Assembly: GCF_002797875.1 (NCBI RefSeq)
Contig: NZ_PGFC01000001.1
Span: 620,001-684,000, forward strand
Reading direction: 5' to 3'
Source of the DNA: Pseudoscardovia suis
Lineage (GTDB): Bacteria > Actinomycetota > Actinomycetes > Actinomycetales > Bifidobacteriaceae
Length of the DNA stretch: 64,000 nucleotides
This document shows, piece after piece, positions 39,142-49,327 of this stretch. The position numbers and the translations under genes were made by a program. Each line of letters begins with the position of its first letter. Within the stretch, counting starts at the first letter, position 1. A model generated the notes under the pieces. The model saw nothing but the letters and a program-made list of their open reading frames with translations. It was not told the origin of the DNA and ran no database searches.

Positions 39142-40764
39142 CTACTTGCTCAGGAAGTCCCTGAGTGTCTGGGAACGGGACGGATGACGCAGCTTCGACA
39201 TCGTCTTGGATTCGATCTGGCGGATGCGTTCGCGCGTCACGCCATACACCCTGCCGATGTCGTCGAGCGTCTTCGCCTGGCCGTCCTTGAGGCCATAGCG
39301 CATTTCGATGACGCCGGCCTCACGGGGGCTGAGCGTCTCGAGCACCTGCTTGAGCTGCTCCTGCAGCAGCGAGAAGGCCACTGCGTCGGAAGGCGCGATG
39401 GCGTCGGTGTCCTCGATGAGGTCGCCGAATTCGGAGTCTCCGTCCTCGCCCAGCGGGGTGTGCAGCGAAATGGGCTCACGTCCGTACTTCTGCACCTCCT
39501 GCACCTTCTCGACCGGCATGTCGAGTTCGCGGGCGAGCTCGTCCGGCGTGGGTTCGCGGCCCAGGTCCTGGAGCATCTGGCGCTGCACGCGGGAAAGCTT
39601 GTTGATGACCTCCACCATGTGCACGGGCACGCGAATCGTGCGCGCCTGGTCAGCCATGGCTCGCGTAATGGCCTGTCGGATCCACCATGTGGCGTAGGTG
39701 GAGAACTTGAAGCCTTTCTTCCAGTCGAATTTCTCGACCGCGCGGATCAAACCGAGGTTGCCTTCCTGGATGAGGTCGAGGAACAGCATGCCGCGGCCGG
39801 TGTAGCGCTTGGCGAGGGACACGACGAGTCGCAGGTTGGCCTCGAGCAGATGGGACTTCGCCTTCTGCCCGTCGTTGGCCGCCCACTTGAGCTCACGGCG
39901 GCGCTTGAAGCTGAGCGTGCCGCTTTCCGTGTCGAGCAGATGCTGGGCGTACAGCCCTGCCTCGATGCGTTCCGACAGGTCGACCTCCTGCTCTGCGGTC
40001 AGGAGGTTGACGCGGCCGATCTGCTTGAGGTAGTCCTTGACCGGGTCGGCGGTGGCGCCTGTCGCGACGACGCGGCGCTTGGGGTTGCCGGCGGGCGTGA
40101 GGTTGTCGTCGTCATCGTCGTCGCGGTCCGAGACGATGAACGCGCCTTTCGCACTGACGGACTGGGCGAGCTGACGCTTCTTCTCGGCCTCGTCCTCCTC
40201 GGACTCCTCGTCGCGCGCATCGTCGGCAAGGTCATCCTCGGAATCCTCGTCCTCCTCATCGTCGTCCGCGTCCTCGTCAGTGTCGCCGAACTCGTCCTCG
40301 ATGTCGTCGAAATCGTCGCCCAGGTCATTCTGCTCGTCGGTCAGCTCGTCGGAGATGTCCTCCTCGAGCTCATCGTCTGCAGCCTTGGCGTCATCGTTTT
40401 CTTTGAGCAGCTGCTTCGTCGGCTCTTCGTCCTGGGGCTTGGACGACCGCGACGACCGCTTCGGGGCTTTCGCGGCGGTCTTGGCGTCGGATGACTTGGC
40501 GGTGGACCGTGTCGTGGACTTGCGCGTCGTCTTCTTCGCACCCGTCTTCGCTGCTGATTTCGCAGCTGATGATTTAGCCGCTGTTGATTTCGCGGCCGTG
40601 GACTTCGCGGTGGAGGATTTGGCGGACGTCCTCTTCTTCGTCGTCTTCGCACTGCCGGCGGAAACCTTGGACGCCGCCTTCGTCTCCACGCCTGCCTTGG
40701 CTTCGTCAGCGGTCTTGGCTGTCGGCTTGGCAGCGGTCTTCGCATTGGTCTTCGTGGTGGCCAC
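39142..40764 (-). CDS. sigA: Primary RNA polymerase sigma factor (SigA/HrdB type)
   Basis: The housekeeping sigma factor of about 540 residues. The first 110 residues are Lys/Ala/Ser repeats ([19 protein letters not shown]), followed by an Asp/Glu tract of about 70 residues. The conserved core then follows: region 1.2 ([17 protein letters not shown]), region 2 ([35 protein letters not shown]), region 3 ([10 protein letters not shown]) and region 4.2 ([20 protein letters not shown]). The GTG start at 40764 follows AGGAGG closely. Confidence 0.97.
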   Translation of the reverse strand: MATTKTNAKTAAKPTAKTADEAKAGVETKAASKVSAGSAKTTKKRTSAKSSTAKSTAAKSTAAKSSAAKSAAKTGAKKTTRKSTTRSTAKSSDAKTAAKAPKRSSRSSKPQDEEPTKQLLKENDDAKAADDELEEDISDELTDEQNDLGDDFDDIEDEFGDTDEDADDDEEDEDSEDDLADDARDEESEEDEAEKKRQLAQSVSAKGAFIVSDRDDDDDDNLTPAGNPKRRVVATGATADPVKDYLKQIGRVNLLTAEQEVDLSERIEAGLYAQHLLDTESGTLSFKRRRELKWAANDGQKAKSHLLEANLRLVVSLAKRYTGRGMLFLDLIQEGNLGLIRAVEKFDWKKGFKFSTYATWWIRQAITRAMADQARTIRVPVHMVEVINKLSRVQRQMLQDLGREPTPDELARELDMPVEKVQEVQKYGREPISLHTPLGEDGDSEFGDLIEDTDAIAPSDAVAFSLLQEQLKQVLETLSPREAGVIEMRYGLKDGQAKTLDDIGRVYGVTRERIRQIESKTMSKLRHPSRSQTLRDFLSK

Positions 40765-40864
40765 AAACCCTCCTCGCACGGCGCCTGCGGTGCCCTACGT
40801 CACTTTGGGCACAGTTATGGCAAGCGCAACTCAACAGTTGACCACTATACAGTACCGTGCGACC

Positions 40865-41770
40865 TCATTGCCGGTCCCCGGCGTTCCTTTCATCGACAGC
40901 GGAATCGGCCCACGCAGGCAGCACATTGAACTCCGCGGCGGTGAGGATGATGCTCGCCAGCGAACACCCCGGGTCGATCCGCAGGGCCTCGTCAGAGCAG
41001 CGCCTTGATTCGTCGAGGAACCCCATCCACCAGCAGATGTACGCGACGCACGCCAGCGGATGCGCCCGGTCCTTGCGAGGCACCGCCTCCACCACCACGG
41101 AGAACAGCCGGAGCCCGGTGGCGCACCGCGTGGCATCGGGGAACGTCCCCGGGTCGCGGAACACGCCGTTGAGCGCGTCATAGACCGTCTTGGCGCTGTT
41201 GACGTCGTGGGGGTCGCTCGCCAGCAGCTTCATCGACCTGCGCGTGAGCGGGCACAGGACCGAGACGAGCATCGCGTCGCGCATCGACAGCGTCTCCCTC
41301 GTGCCCGCCACGATATGCAGCAGGGATTCCTCGCTCAGACGCGCCTCCCCGCCGGCGAGCGCATCCATCCACTCGTCCACGGCAGGCGCGAACCACGCCC
41401 CGTCGGCCTCCACCAAGCCCTTCTCCAAGCGCTGCGAATGGAAATCCTGCGCCGCACGCTTGATCGCCGGCTCGTCAAGCGTCATGTGCTGAACGCCGCG
41501 GGCAACGCCCGCGCATTCCTTCACATGCTGCATCATCAGGGAAAGCGTCGGGGCCTGGTCCATCCCGCCGGCGCAGCCTGCCGTCTCGCATGCCTCGGCC
41601 GCCCGCTGCGCCGTCTGCGGATCGTGTGCCTGTGAATCCTGCGGGCGCGAACCATACGAACGCGAATCCTGCGGACGCGAGTTGCGCGAGTGCGGGGTGC
41701 GCGGACGCGATGATACATGATGATGCGATTCGCCCGTCGGCAAGGGCTGCTGCTTCGACTGCTGCGACAT
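40865..41770 (-). CDS. DUF4192 family protein
   Basis: A protein of 301 residues. The first 75 residues are a polar low-complexity tail built of repeats (RPQDSRS). The remainder (about residues 75-290) matches the general pattern of the actinobacterial DUF4192 family, including DAMLVSVLCPLTRR and the C-terminal AHPLACVAYICWWMGF followed by ALRIDPGCSLASIIL, which looks like a tetratricopeptide-type helix pair. Function unknown. It is divergent from the polyprenyl synthase gene. Confidence 0.7.
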   Translation of the reverse strand: MSQQSKQQPLPTGESHHHVSSRPRTPHSRNSRPQDSRSYGSRPQDSQAHDPQTAQRAAEACETAGCAGGMDQAPTLSLMMQHVKECAGVARGVQHMTLDEPAIKRAAQDFHSQRLEKGLVEADGAWFAPAVDEWMDALAGGEARLSEESLLHIVAGTRETLSMRDAMLVSVLCPLTRRSMKLLASDPHDVNSAKTVYDALNGVFRDPGTFPDATRCATGLRLFSVVVEAVPRKDRAHPLACVAYICWWMGFLDESRRCSDEALRIDPGCSLASIILTAAEFNVLPAWADSAVDERNAGDRQ

Positions 41771-41962
41771 GAAGGTGTCCTTTCACCAAGGGCGCCCCGG
41801 GATGGCGCCGTGTGGGCTCAACGCTGCCACATCTGGGCGGCTCACCCATGGGTTTTCGACCAATGTGGACCGTCTGCCCTTGTGCGGAACGCCCCTGTGG
41901 ACAACCTTTTTCGAACATCGTGTGAAGGCGGTCGCGACCGAGCCATGGGCTACGATGGACGC

Positions 41963-43093
41963 GTGACCCAGATGACCCGCGAACAGATAGACACACGCAT
42001 CGAACGCCTCGTGGCGGATTACTGCGCCTTGGATACCGCCGACGGCACGGATGCCACCGACGGCATGGATGCCACCGACGGCATGGCGCACAAGGACGGG
42101 CCGGATCCCGTTCTTCAGGTGGCGTCCCTCGTCGCCGACCAAGCGGTCGCATCCTCGCGCGGAGGCAAGAGGCTGCGCGCGCTGCTGCTGCTCCAGGCGT
42201 TCGACAGCGCCCATGGGTCCCCTTCCCTGCTGCCCACGGCGCAGGACATCGCATGCGCGATCGAAATCTTCCAGACCGCCGCGCTGGTGCATGACGACAT
42301 CATCGACGACTCCGACTTGCGGCGGGGTGCGCCATCCGCCCACCGGGCGCTGTCGGATGCGCTGCATTCGCCTTCCCAAGGCAACGGGCTTGCGATCATG
42401 CTCGGCGACCTGCTCGCCACCGGGTCGGTCGACGTCATGCACCGCGCGGCGCTCAAGGCACCGCATCCCGATGCTGTGGTGTCGGCGTTCCTGCGCATGC
42501 ACCGCGCCGTCGAGATCGGCCAGATCATGGACGAAGCCGTGGAAACGCTCCCCTTGGACGCCCCCGGCCAGCTCGCTCTCGCCGCCCAGCGCACCTACCG
42601 GCTGAAGACCGCCAGCTACACGACGGTCGCGCCGCTGCTGCTGGGCCTGCTGTGCGCCGGCGTGAATCCCGACGCTGCCCATGAGGCAGCCGAAGCGGTC
42701 GGCGAACCACTGGGGATCGCCTTCCAGATCAACGATGACCTCATCGACGTGATCGGCACCAGCTCCACGACGGGCAAACCCGTGGGCGGCGACATCCGCG
42801 AAGGCAAACGCACCCTGCTTCTGGCGGACGCGCTGATGGCGGCGGACGAACCCACCCGGCGCTTTCTCATCGCATCGTATGGGGCCGACGACGAATCGGA
42901 CCGCGATGTGCCGCGCATCATCGAGATCTTCCGCACCACGGGCGCCGTGGACGCATCCCGCCGGCGCATCCGTTCCCTGTGGGCGCAGGCACGCCAGGCC
43001 TTGGCATCGCACTGCGCCGCACTGGGATTCGACGCCGAGGGCACCGCTGCCCTCGAACGCCAATGCAGCCTGTTCGTCCCGGGCATCGGGTGA
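41963..43093 (+). CDS. Polyprenyl diphosphate synthase (trans, GGPP-type)
   Basis: A trans-prenyltransferase of about 376 residues that chains isopentenyl diphosphate units. The first Asp-rich motif is LVHDDIIDDSDLRRG and the second QINDDLIDVIG; GKRLRALL is the substrate-binding segment. Chain length cannot be read by eye, but geranylgeranyl or longer is usual in these bacteria. An 18-bp repeat in the N-terminus codes TDGMDATDGM. The start is uncertain: the GTG at 41963, ATG at 41945 and ATG at 41972 are all in frame. It is followed 17 bp later by the PASTA kinase gene, so the two form an operon. Confidence 0.87.
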   Translation: MTQMTREQIDTRIERLVADYCALDTADGTDATDGMDATDGMAHKDGPDPVLQVASLVADQAVASSRGGKRLRALLLLQAFDSAHGSPSLLPTAQDIACAIEIFQTAALVHDDIIDDSDLRRGAPSAHRALSDALHSPSQGNGLAIMLGDLLATGSVDVMHRAALKAPHPDAVVSAFLRMHRAVEIGQIMDEAVETLPLDAPGQLALAAQRTYRLKTASYTTVAPLLLGLLCAGVNPDAAHEAAEAVGEPLGIAFQINDDLIDVIGTSSTTGKPVGGDIREGKRTLLLADALMAADEPTRRFLIASYGADDESDRDVPRIIEIFRTTGAVDASRRRIRSLWAQARQALASHCAALGFDAEGTAALERQCSLFVPGIG

Positions 43094-43110
43094 TCGGAGA
43101 CGGTAATACG

Positions 43111-45513
43111 ATGTCATATATGAACCCTGTGGATCCAGAAAAACCCGCGGACCCCGAAGCTGCCGGAACGCCTGAACCGACCGAGCCGCCGGAAGGCGAC
43201 CTCGTCGACGGACGCTATTCCATTCGCCGCCGCATCGCCGACGGCGGCATGGCGACGGTCTATGAGGCTCAGGACGTGCGGCTGGACCGCACGGTCGCGC
43301 TCAAGGTCATGCACACGCGGCTGGCACAGGGCCCCAACCGCGAGGCATTCATGCGGCATTTCCGCCGCGAGGCCCAGTCCGCGGCACGCATCGCGAACCC
43401 CCACATCGTGCAGGTGTACGACTTCGGGCAGTGGCACGGGCTGGACTTTCTCGTCATGGAATACGTGGATGGCTGCAACCTGCGGCATGTGCTGCATGAA
43501 CGCGGCCGTTTCACGGTCGACCAGACCCTGCATGTCATCGGCGAGACCCTGGACGGGCTCACCGCGGCGCATGGGCAGGGCGTGGTCCACCGCGACATCA
43601 AGCCCGAGAACATCCTCATCAACACCCGCGGCCATGTGCAGATCACGGATTTCGGCCTGGCGAAGGCGGCCTCGCAGACAACGATGGCGACGACAGGCAT
43701 GCTGCTGGGGACGGCGGCCTACCTGGCCCCCGAAATGATCGAGTCGAACCTTGCCACGCCGCAAGGCGACCTGTATTCGGTGGGGATCATGGCGTGGGAG
43801 CTGCTGTGCGGCGTCGTGCCCTTCGACTGCGACAATTCGATGACCATGGTGTTCAAGCACGTCAACGAGGACGTGCCCGACGTGGCGAGCATCTACCCGG
43901 ACGTTCCCGCGCCGGTGAACGATTTCATACGGCACCTGACGATGCGCGACATGGAACGGCGTCCGGCTGACGCGGCCGCGGCGCTCGCTGAATTCGAGCA
44001 GATGCGCGAGAGCCTCTCTGCCGAACAGCTGGGATGGCGGGCGCAGGAAGCCCCGTCCCCCGAGGCCTTGGCGGGAACGACGAAACTAGGGCAGGTCGCC
44101 CAACGCGCCCGCATCGCTTCCCCCATCGGCGCCACCGGTTCAGACGCAGACAATGCAGACAATGCAGCAGGCACAGACGCCGCGGAGGGCAACGGCATCG
44201 GCGGCGCAGACACGGCCGGCAGCGCGAACCCGACCGGCAGAGCAAACACAGCTGCAGACACAGCATCAACAGCATCAACAGCATCAACAGATTCGGCGAC
44301 GGCACACGACGCATCGGTCGACGACGCGGATGCAACAGTGCCTCTTGCAACAACGACGGTGCCCATCATGCGCGATGACGGGATGAATGCCACGGCATTG
44401 CTGCCGCAGGACGATTTGCCCACGATGGCGATCCGCGACGATGCCTCCGACAGCGCGACCGCCCCTGCGAACACCCTTGAGACCACCCCTGCGACGCCTC
44501 CCCTTCCGCCGGCAACCCCCGCACATGACCGGCGGCATTCCGCACGCCGTCTTGTGGTGACCGTCCTGCTGGTGCTTGTGCTGCTGGCGGGCTGCTCCGC
44601 GGTCTGGTGGTTTTTCTCCGGACCGGGAAGCTACCGCGTGCTCCCCGCCGCACAGGACGTTCCCTGCGACGCGTCGACCGCCTCTTGCACACTCACGAAC
44701 GCGAATTGGGACAACTACCGTGCGCTTCTGGACGATGAGGGAATCGCCTATCAGGTGACGGAACGCAACGACGATTCCGTGCCCGCCGGCAGCATCATCT
44801 CGACATCCCCCTCGCTTGTGGGCAGCCATGTGTCGATTCGCGGCGGCATCGTCGATGTCGTCGTCTCGCAAGGCGCCGTCCAGCTGACGGTGCCCTCCGA
44901 TCTGCTGGATGCGAGCACAGCCGATGGAAAGGACCCGTTGGCGGCGCTCGCGGCAACCGGTTTCACCAATGTGCAGCATGATGAATCCGCCGACCAGTAT
45001 TCGCTCACGGTCCCGCAAGGGGCGGCGATCTCGGTGACACCCGCCCCGGGAAGCACCGTCGACCACAACACCACCGTCACCGTGGTGCTGTCCAAGGGCC
45101 TCAAGCCCATCACCTTCCCCGACGTGGTGGGAAAGACGCGCACTGAAGCCGAATCCACGCTGGCGCCCGACAACCTGACCATCACGTGGAAGCAGGAATA
45201 TTCCGACTCTGTTGAGGAAGGCACGGTGATTTCTGCTTCCGCGGCTGCAGGCGACGCTCTCCATTGGGGTGACAGCGTGACGATCACCGTGTCGAAGGGG
45301 CCGCAGATGGCCACCGTGCCCGATGTGGTCGGCAGCAGCTACGACGACGCTGAAAAGACACTCACGGCCCTTGGCTTCAAGGTTGAGAAGAAGACGACGA
45401 TCCTGGGCAATTGGACGGACCAAGTGCGTCAGCAATCCGTGGACGCCGGCACGTCGGTGCGCATCCACAACACGGATGGCACGCCCACGGTCATCACCCT
45501 CACCGTCGTGTGA
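43111..45513 (+). CDS. pknB: PASTA-domain serine/threonine protein kinase
   Basis: A membrane kinase of 800 residues. The kinase domain (about residues 30-300) has the nucleotide Lys in VALKVM (Lys65), HRDIKPENIL (Asp162) and DFGLAKA. A linker of about 170 low-complexity residues (Ala, Asp, Thr) follows. One membrane helix (VVTVLLVLVLLAGCSAVWWFF) leads to an extracellular part with PASTA-like repeats, such as TFPDVVGKTRTEAES and ATVPDVVGSSYDDAEK, which bind muropeptides in relatives. It probably signals from cell-wall growth to the cytoplasm. It is downstream of the polyprenyl synthase gene in the same operon. Confidence 0.92.
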   Translation: MSYMNPVDPEKPADPEAAGTPEPTEPPEGDLVDGRYSIRRRIADGGMATVYEAQDVRLDRTVALKVMHTRLAQGPNREAFMRHFRREAQSAARIANPHIVQVYDFGQWHGLDFLVMEYVDGCNLRHVLHERGRFTVDQTLHVIGETLDGLTAAHGQGVVHRDIKPENILINTRGHVQITDFGLAKAASQTTMATTGMLLGTAAYLAPEMIESNLATPQGDLYSVGIMAWELLCGVVPFDCDNSMTMVFKHVNEDVPDVASIYPDVPAPVNDFIRHLTMRDMERRPADAAAALAEFEQMRESLSAEQLGWRAQEAPSPEALAGTTKLGQVAQRARIASPIGATGSDADNADNAAGTDAAEGNGIGGADTAGSANPTGRANTAADTASTASTASTDSATAHDASVDDADATVPLATTTVPIMRDDGMNATALLPQDDLPTMAIRDDASDSATAPANTLETTPATPPLPPATPAHDRRHSARRLVVTVLLVLVLLAGCSAVWWFFSGPGSYRVLPAAQDVPCDASTASCTLTNANWDNYRALLDDEGIAYQVTERNDDSVPAGSIISTSPSLVGSHVSIRGGIVDVVVSQGAVQLTVPSDLLDASTADGKDPLAALAATGFTNVQHDESADQYSLTVPQGAAISVTPAPGSTVDHNTTVTVVLSKGLKPITFPDVVGKTRTEAESTLAPDNLTITWKQEYSDSVEEGTVISASAAAGDALHWGDSVTITVSKGPQMATVPDVVGSSYDDAEKTLTALGFKVEKKTTILGNWTDQVRQQSVDAGTSVRIHNTDGTPTVITLTVV

Positions 45514-45522
45514 AAACTGCAC

Positions 45523-45560
45523 GGTGCGGCTGCGCGACCCTTGAGACGCGCAGCCGCACC
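45523..45560. terminator. Hairpin after pknB
   Basis: A perfect 14-bp stem (arm GGTGCGGCTGCGCG) with a 10-nt loop, 10 bp after the kinase stop. There is no T-run, so it may be a rho-dependent or bidirectional terminator between pknB and the convergent plsC gene. Confidence 0.55.
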
Positions 45561-45631
45561 AAGACGAATGGCGGCTCAGACTATGCCTGAACTCAGACTA
45601 TGCCTGGCTCAACCTGTGCCTGCGGCGAAAC

Positions 45632-46354
45632 CTATGCCTGCGACGGCTCAGCCTGCGTCTGGGACGGGTTGCCGCCCTGCTCCTTGAGCATCTTCTTGTA
45701 GACCTGGGCGTAAATGTCGACGTATTCCTGGCCGCTCATCTGCTGGATGCGGTGCATCATCTCGTCGGTGAGCTCGCGGATCGCCTCATGGGTGATGGCG
45801 TCCGGCTCGCGGCGTTCCACCTCGATCGGCGTGCCGTAGATGACGGTGACCTTACCTTTGCCCGGCATCACCTGTCCGGGCGCCTGGATGTCGCGGGTGC
45901 CGATGAGCGCGGTGGGGATGATCGGAGCGCCTGTTTCCATCGCAAGGCGCGCAACGCCGGTATGGCCGCGGTACAGCCTGCCGTCCGGGCTGCGCGTGCC
46001 CTCGGGGTGGATGCCGAACACATGCCCGTCCTCGATGATCTTGCGAGCGGTTTCCATAGCCCCCAGCGACTTGCTGCCGCCGGAACGGTCGACCGGGAAC
46101 ACGCCTGCCTGCGTGAACCACCACTTCTTGAAACGGCCTTTGATTCCCTTGCCTTCGAAGTATTCGGCCTTGCCCATGAAATGCACCATGCGCGGCGACG
46201 TCATGGGAATCACCGCGTCGTCGATGACGGCAAGGTGATTTGCGGCGATGATGGCGCCACCGGTCCTGGGGATGTTCTCCACGCCCACGCACGTCGGATT
46301 GAAACGTCGACGGGCAATCGGGCTGAGCGTTTTGACGAAGAACCAGTACAGCAT
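45632..46354 (-). CDS. plsC: 1-acyl-sn-glycerol-3-phosphate acyltransferase
   Basis: A phospholipid acyltransferase of about 240 residues that makes phosphatidic acid. The catalytic NHxxxxD box is AANHLAVIDDAVIP and the phosphate-binding box is IHPEGTRSPDGRL. A membrane-associated N-terminus (MLYWFFVKTLSPIAR) starts at the ATG at 46354, which follows CGGAGGAACGCA. The C-terminal 15 residues are a Gln/Pro/Ser tail coded by degenerate tandem repeats that continue past the stop (45571-45660). Confidence 0.9.
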   Translation of the reverse strand: MLYWFFVKTLSPIARRRFNPTCVGVENIPRTGGAIIAANHLAVIDDAVIPMTSPRMVHFMGKAEYFEGKGIKGRFKKWWFTQAGVFPVDRSGGSKSLGAMETARKIIEDGHVFGIHPEGTRSPDGRLYRGHTGVARLAMETGAPIIPTALIGTRDIQAPGQVMPGKGKVTVIYGTPIEVERREPDAITHEAIRELTDEMMHRIQQMSGQEYVDIYAQVYKKMLKEQGGNPSQTQAEPSQA

Positions 46355-46438
46355 TGCGTTCCTCCGAACCACGCATGGCGTGCCGCGCGGCGCGAGGATT
46401 TTCGCATGCCGCGGCGCTCCAGGCGATACAGTGTTACC

Positions 46439-46957
46439 ATGAGCGACTTCAACAATAGCAGTGCGTCCGAAGAAACGTCACGCGATGGTACGAACGGCGG
46501 CGTTCCTGCCGGCGACACGGCGGGGAACGACAATCTGGATTCCCAGTGGAGCGAGTTCCTCTCCGAGCATGCCGACGACGTGTCGGCGCTCGATGCGTCC
46601 CGCACGGCGAAACGCTTTGAGAGAGAGGCCGCCAAGCAGGACAGGCTGCGCCATGAACGCCAACGCAAGGAAGCCGAGAGGCAGTTCAAGCAGATGGCAC
46701 AGTCCGAGCAGGGTCAGGGGCCGCGTGATTTCGAGACAAGCATCCTCGATGATGCGCCGGACGACCACTTCACGCCACCCACCAATTCAGACGCGAGCAT
46801 GGACCATTACACGCGTGTCTATCTCATGCTGCTCGTCTCGGGGCTTGTGCTTGTCGTGCTCGGATTCGTGTTTCCCCGACTCTCAGCGGCGTTTGAATCC
46901 ACCGGCGGCATGCTGCTGCTCATCGGCATCCTCGCGCTCATCATGCGCAAACGGTGA
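46439..46957 (+). CDS. Small two-helix membrane protein, unknown
   Basis: A protein of 172 residues. The first 110 residues are soluble and charged with a likely coiled coil (ERQRKEAERQFKQMAQSEQG); two hydrophobic segments follow (VYLMLLVSGLVLVVLGFVFP and MLLLIGILALIM), ending in a basic RKR. It is probably an inner-membrane protein with its N-terminus in the cytoplasm. I do not recognise its family. The start is uncertain: the ATG at 46439 has a weak ribosome-binding site, and an in-frame ATG at 46406 follows GAGGA. Confidence 0.7.
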   Translation: MSDFNNSSASEETSRDGTNGGVPAGDTAGNDNLDSQWSEFLSEHADDVSALDASRTAKRFEREAAKQDRLRHERQRKEAERQFKQMAQSEQGQGPRDFETSILDDAPDDHFTPPTNSDASMDHYTRVYLMLLVSGLVLVVLGFVFPRLSAAFESTGGMLLLIGILALIMRKR

Positions 46958-46964
46958 CCTGCAC

Positions 46965-47032
46965 AAACGGGTCACCTGTGCAAACGCTGAACCTGCACCA
47001 ACAGTAGCCCTGTACAAACGGTACCCACGCCG
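46965..47032. repeat. 17-bp tandem repeat downstream of the small membrane protein gene
   Basis: Four degenerate copies of a 17-bp unit (CCTGCACAAACGGGTCA). The unit lies wholly after the stop codon at 46957 and before a hairpin. Confidence 0.8.
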
Positions 47033-47058
47033 GAATACACAACATTCAGGACACAGCA

Positions 47059-47102
47059 ATGGGGCTGCCCCACCAACGTGGAGCAGCCCCATCATGCAAC
47101 AT
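47059..47102. terminator. Terminator between the small membrane protein and glk genes
   Basis: A perfect 10-bp stem ATGGGGCTGC / GCAGCCCCAT (47059-47068 with 47093-47102) with a 24-nt loop, placed between converging genes. No T-run follows on either strand. Confidence 0.6.
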
Positions 47103-47148
47103 GGCGACCGCAGGCAAGCGGCCGCCTGCCGCGCCTAGCGCCTAACGC

Positions 47149-48096
47149 CTAACGCAGCGACAGGTTCGCGGCGCCGATGAGGCCCGCGTCCTGGCCAGCG
47201 CTCGCCGGCACGATCTTGGCGATCGGGCGATATGCGCTCGCCTGGAGAAAGCGCTCATACGCCTGACGCGCCGGCTCGAGCAGGATATCGCCCACGGCGA
47301 TGACGCCGCCGCCGATCACATAGATGTCGGGGTCAAGCACCGCGGAAATGGCTGCCATCGTGCGACCGAGCCATTCGCCAATCTTGTTGAAGGAATACAG
47401 GCCGAGCACATCGCCTTCCTGTGCCGCCTTGGAAATCATCGGACCGCGCAGATCCTCGATGTGACCGTTGCACAGCTCCATGAGGCGCGTCGCATCCTGG
47501 GGGCGGCGGCGCACCGCGGCCTTGGCGAAACGTTCAAGGGCGGATCCGGAGACGTAACGCTCGGCGCAGCCGCGCAGGCCGCAGCCGCAGGTGTCGCCGT
47601 CCGGCACCATCGGCAGGTGGCCCAGCTCGCCCGCCATACCGAACGAGCCGCGGTACAGTTCGCCATTGAGCACAATGGCGCCGCCCAGACCGGTGCCGAC
47701 GGTGAGCATCACCATGTTGCGGCTGCCTTTGCCGGCGCCATGCACGTATTCGCCCCAGCCTGCGCAGTTCGCATCATTCTCGACGACGACAGGGATGTCA
47801 GCGCCGATGAGCTCCTCGATGTGACCGGACAGGTCGTAGTTGATCCATGCGGGGATGTTCGCGGAGAAGTTGACGGTGCGGCGGTCCTGCTTGATGTTGC
47901 CTGCGGCGGAAATGCCGATGGCGCTGATGTCATCGAACGACTCGCATGCCTTCTTGTACAGTTCGGCAACGTTCTCATTGATGCGGTCAGCGTCGCTTTC
48001 GGTCGGGACGGTCCAGGACCTGACGATCGTATCATCCTCATCACACACACCGACGGCGATCTTCGTGCCACCGATATCCACAGCAAGCTTATGCAT
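47149..48096 (-). CDS. glk: ROK-family glucokinase
   Basis: A sugar kinase of 315 residues. The N-terminal phosphate-binding loop is AVDIGGTKIAVGV, and the sugar-binding part includes VVVENDANCAGWGEY. The ROK zinc site appears as DTCGCGLRGCAERY. Sequence similarity to the actinobacterial glkA type suggests glucose as substrate, but other hexoses are possible. The ATG at 48096 follows AGGAGG. It lies downstream of trpD on the same strand with its own spacing of 160 bp and a hairpin between. Confidence 0.85.
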   Translation of the reverse strand: MHKLAVDIGGTKIAVGVCDEDDTIVRSWTVPTESDADRINENVAELYKKACESFDDISAIGISAAGNIKQDRRTVNFSANIPAWINYDLSGHIEELIGADIPVVVENDANCAGWGEYVHGAGKGSRNMVMLTVGTGLGGAIVLNGELYRGSFGMAGELGHLPMVPDGDTCGCGLRGCAERYVSGSALERFAKAAVRRRPQDATRLMELCNGHIEDLRGPMISKAAQEGDVLGLYSFNKIGEWLGRTMAAISAVLDPDIYVIGGGVIAVGDILLEPARQAYERFLQASAYRPIAKIVPASAGQDAGLIGAANLSLR

Positions 48097-48183
48097 GTTC
48101 CCTCCTGAATTGACCGGGTTCGACTTCGACTTGCGCGGCCGCTCATCCTTGGGCTGCCGCGACACACAGTTCACCTTACCATG

Positions 48184-48213
48184 AAGCCCGCCGCAGCGCA
48201 CTACGACGGGCTT
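48184..48213 (-). terminator. Possible trpD terminator
   Basis: On the minus strand a 10-bp stem (arm AAGCCCGTCG with CGGCGGGCTT, one G-U pair) with a 10-nt loop lies about 45 bp after the trpD stop. There is no T-run after the final TT. Confidence 0.5.
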
Positions 48214-48256
48214 GGTAATAGTCACAATGTGACCTATTCGACACAGATGTCGGATG

Positions 48257-49327
48257 TCAGGCCGCAGAACCTGCCTTGACGGCCTTCGCGGTCTCGATCC
48301 ATTCGTTGAGCTTGTCGGTGGCGGCGCCGGATTCCACGGTCTTCTTGGCGATGCCGTACGCTTCGCCAATGCGCTGGGAAAGCGGGGCATCGGGTTCGCT
48401 CAGCAGCTGCGTGTTGACTGCGATGGCGGCTGCCGCGTTGAGCAGGATCGTGCTCGTGCACGGCAGTTCGCGGCCGGCGATGACGTCGCGCGCCACCTGA
48501 GCGTTGTATTCAGGGGTGTCGCCCTTGAGGTCGGAGACCTCGACCTTTGCCAGACCCAGCTGCGTGATGGGATCGAAGGTGCTTTCGGTCACGCCATCAT
48601 CTTCGATGTGCCACAGCGTGACGGGACCGGTGGGCGCAAGCTCATCCATGCCTTCGTTCGACGTGAACACCATGCCGGTGGCGCCCTGCTTGTGCAGCAC
48701 GTCCGCCATGATGGAACCCAGGGAGGGATCCGCGCAGCCGATGACGCAATGCTTGGGATGCGCCGGATTCGTGATCGGGCCCAGCACGTTGAATACGCAC
48801 GGCACGCCCAACTGAGCGCGGATCGGGCCGACGAAGCGCATGGCGGGATGGAACACGCGGGCGAAGGCGAACGTGATGCCCACCTTCTCCCCCACCTGTG
48901 CGGCCTGCTCCGGCGTCAGGTCAAGCGGAAGGCCGAGCGCTTCGAGGCAATCGGCGGCACCGGACTTGCTGGATGCGGCGCGGTTGCCGTGCTTGGCGAT
49001 CTTGACTCCCGCGGCGGCTGCGATGACCGCGGCGGTCGTGGAGATGTTAACGGTGGCGAATCCATCACCGCCGGTTCCCACCAAGTCGGTGGTCTCCCCA
49101 GAAAGCGGCAACGGCAGCGCATGCTCCACCATCGCGTGGGCGGCTCCTGCCACTTCGTCCGCCGTGAGCCCCAGCTGCTGCTGAGTGGCGAGCACCGCGC
49201 CGACCGCGGCGGCATCGGCATTGCCATCCATGAGCTCGTCGACGTACCACTCGCTTTGCTCCTGCGTGAGATGCTCGTGCTTGACGACGAGCTGGTTCAG
49301 GATCGACTTCCATGTGTAGTCGGCCAC
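48257..49327 (-). CDS. trpD: Anthranilate phosphoribosyltransferase
   Basis: Transfers phosphoribose from PRPP to anthranilate in tryptophan synthesis; 356 residues. Family motifs are VGTGGDGFATVNISTT (PRPP binding), KHGNRAASSKSG and FNVLGPITNPAHP. No other trp gene is adjacent, so the pathway is dispersed in this genome. The ATG at 49327 follows AAGGAGGAAG. A TAGTAT -10-like box lies about 50 bp upstream. Confidence 0.95.
   Translation of the reverse strand: MADYTWKSILNQLVVKHEHLTQEQSEWYVDELMDGNADAAAVGAVLATQQQLGLTADEVAGAAHAMVEHALPLPLSGETTDLVGTGGDGFATVNISTTAAVIAAAAGVKIAKHGNRAASSKSGAADCLEALGLPLDLTPEQAAQVGEKVGITFAFARVFHPAMRFVGPIRAQLGVPCVFNVLGPITNPAHPKHCVIGCADPSLGSIMADVLHKQGATGMVFTSNEGMDELAPTGPVTLWHIEDDGVTESTFDPITQLGLAKVEVSDLKGDTPEYNAQVARDVIAGRELPCTSTILLNAAAAIAVNTQLLSEPDAPLSQRIGEAYGIAKKTVESGAATDKLNEWIETAKAVKAGSAA

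Noticed and set aside
41717..41944. N-terminal extension of the polyprenyl synthase frame
   Set aside because: It would overlap the divergent DUF4192 gene and its leader and has no family match.
41925..41945. SOS box upstream of the polyprenyl synthase gene
   Set aside because: The left half CGAAC is present but the right half does not match GTTCG, so it is not a LexA site.
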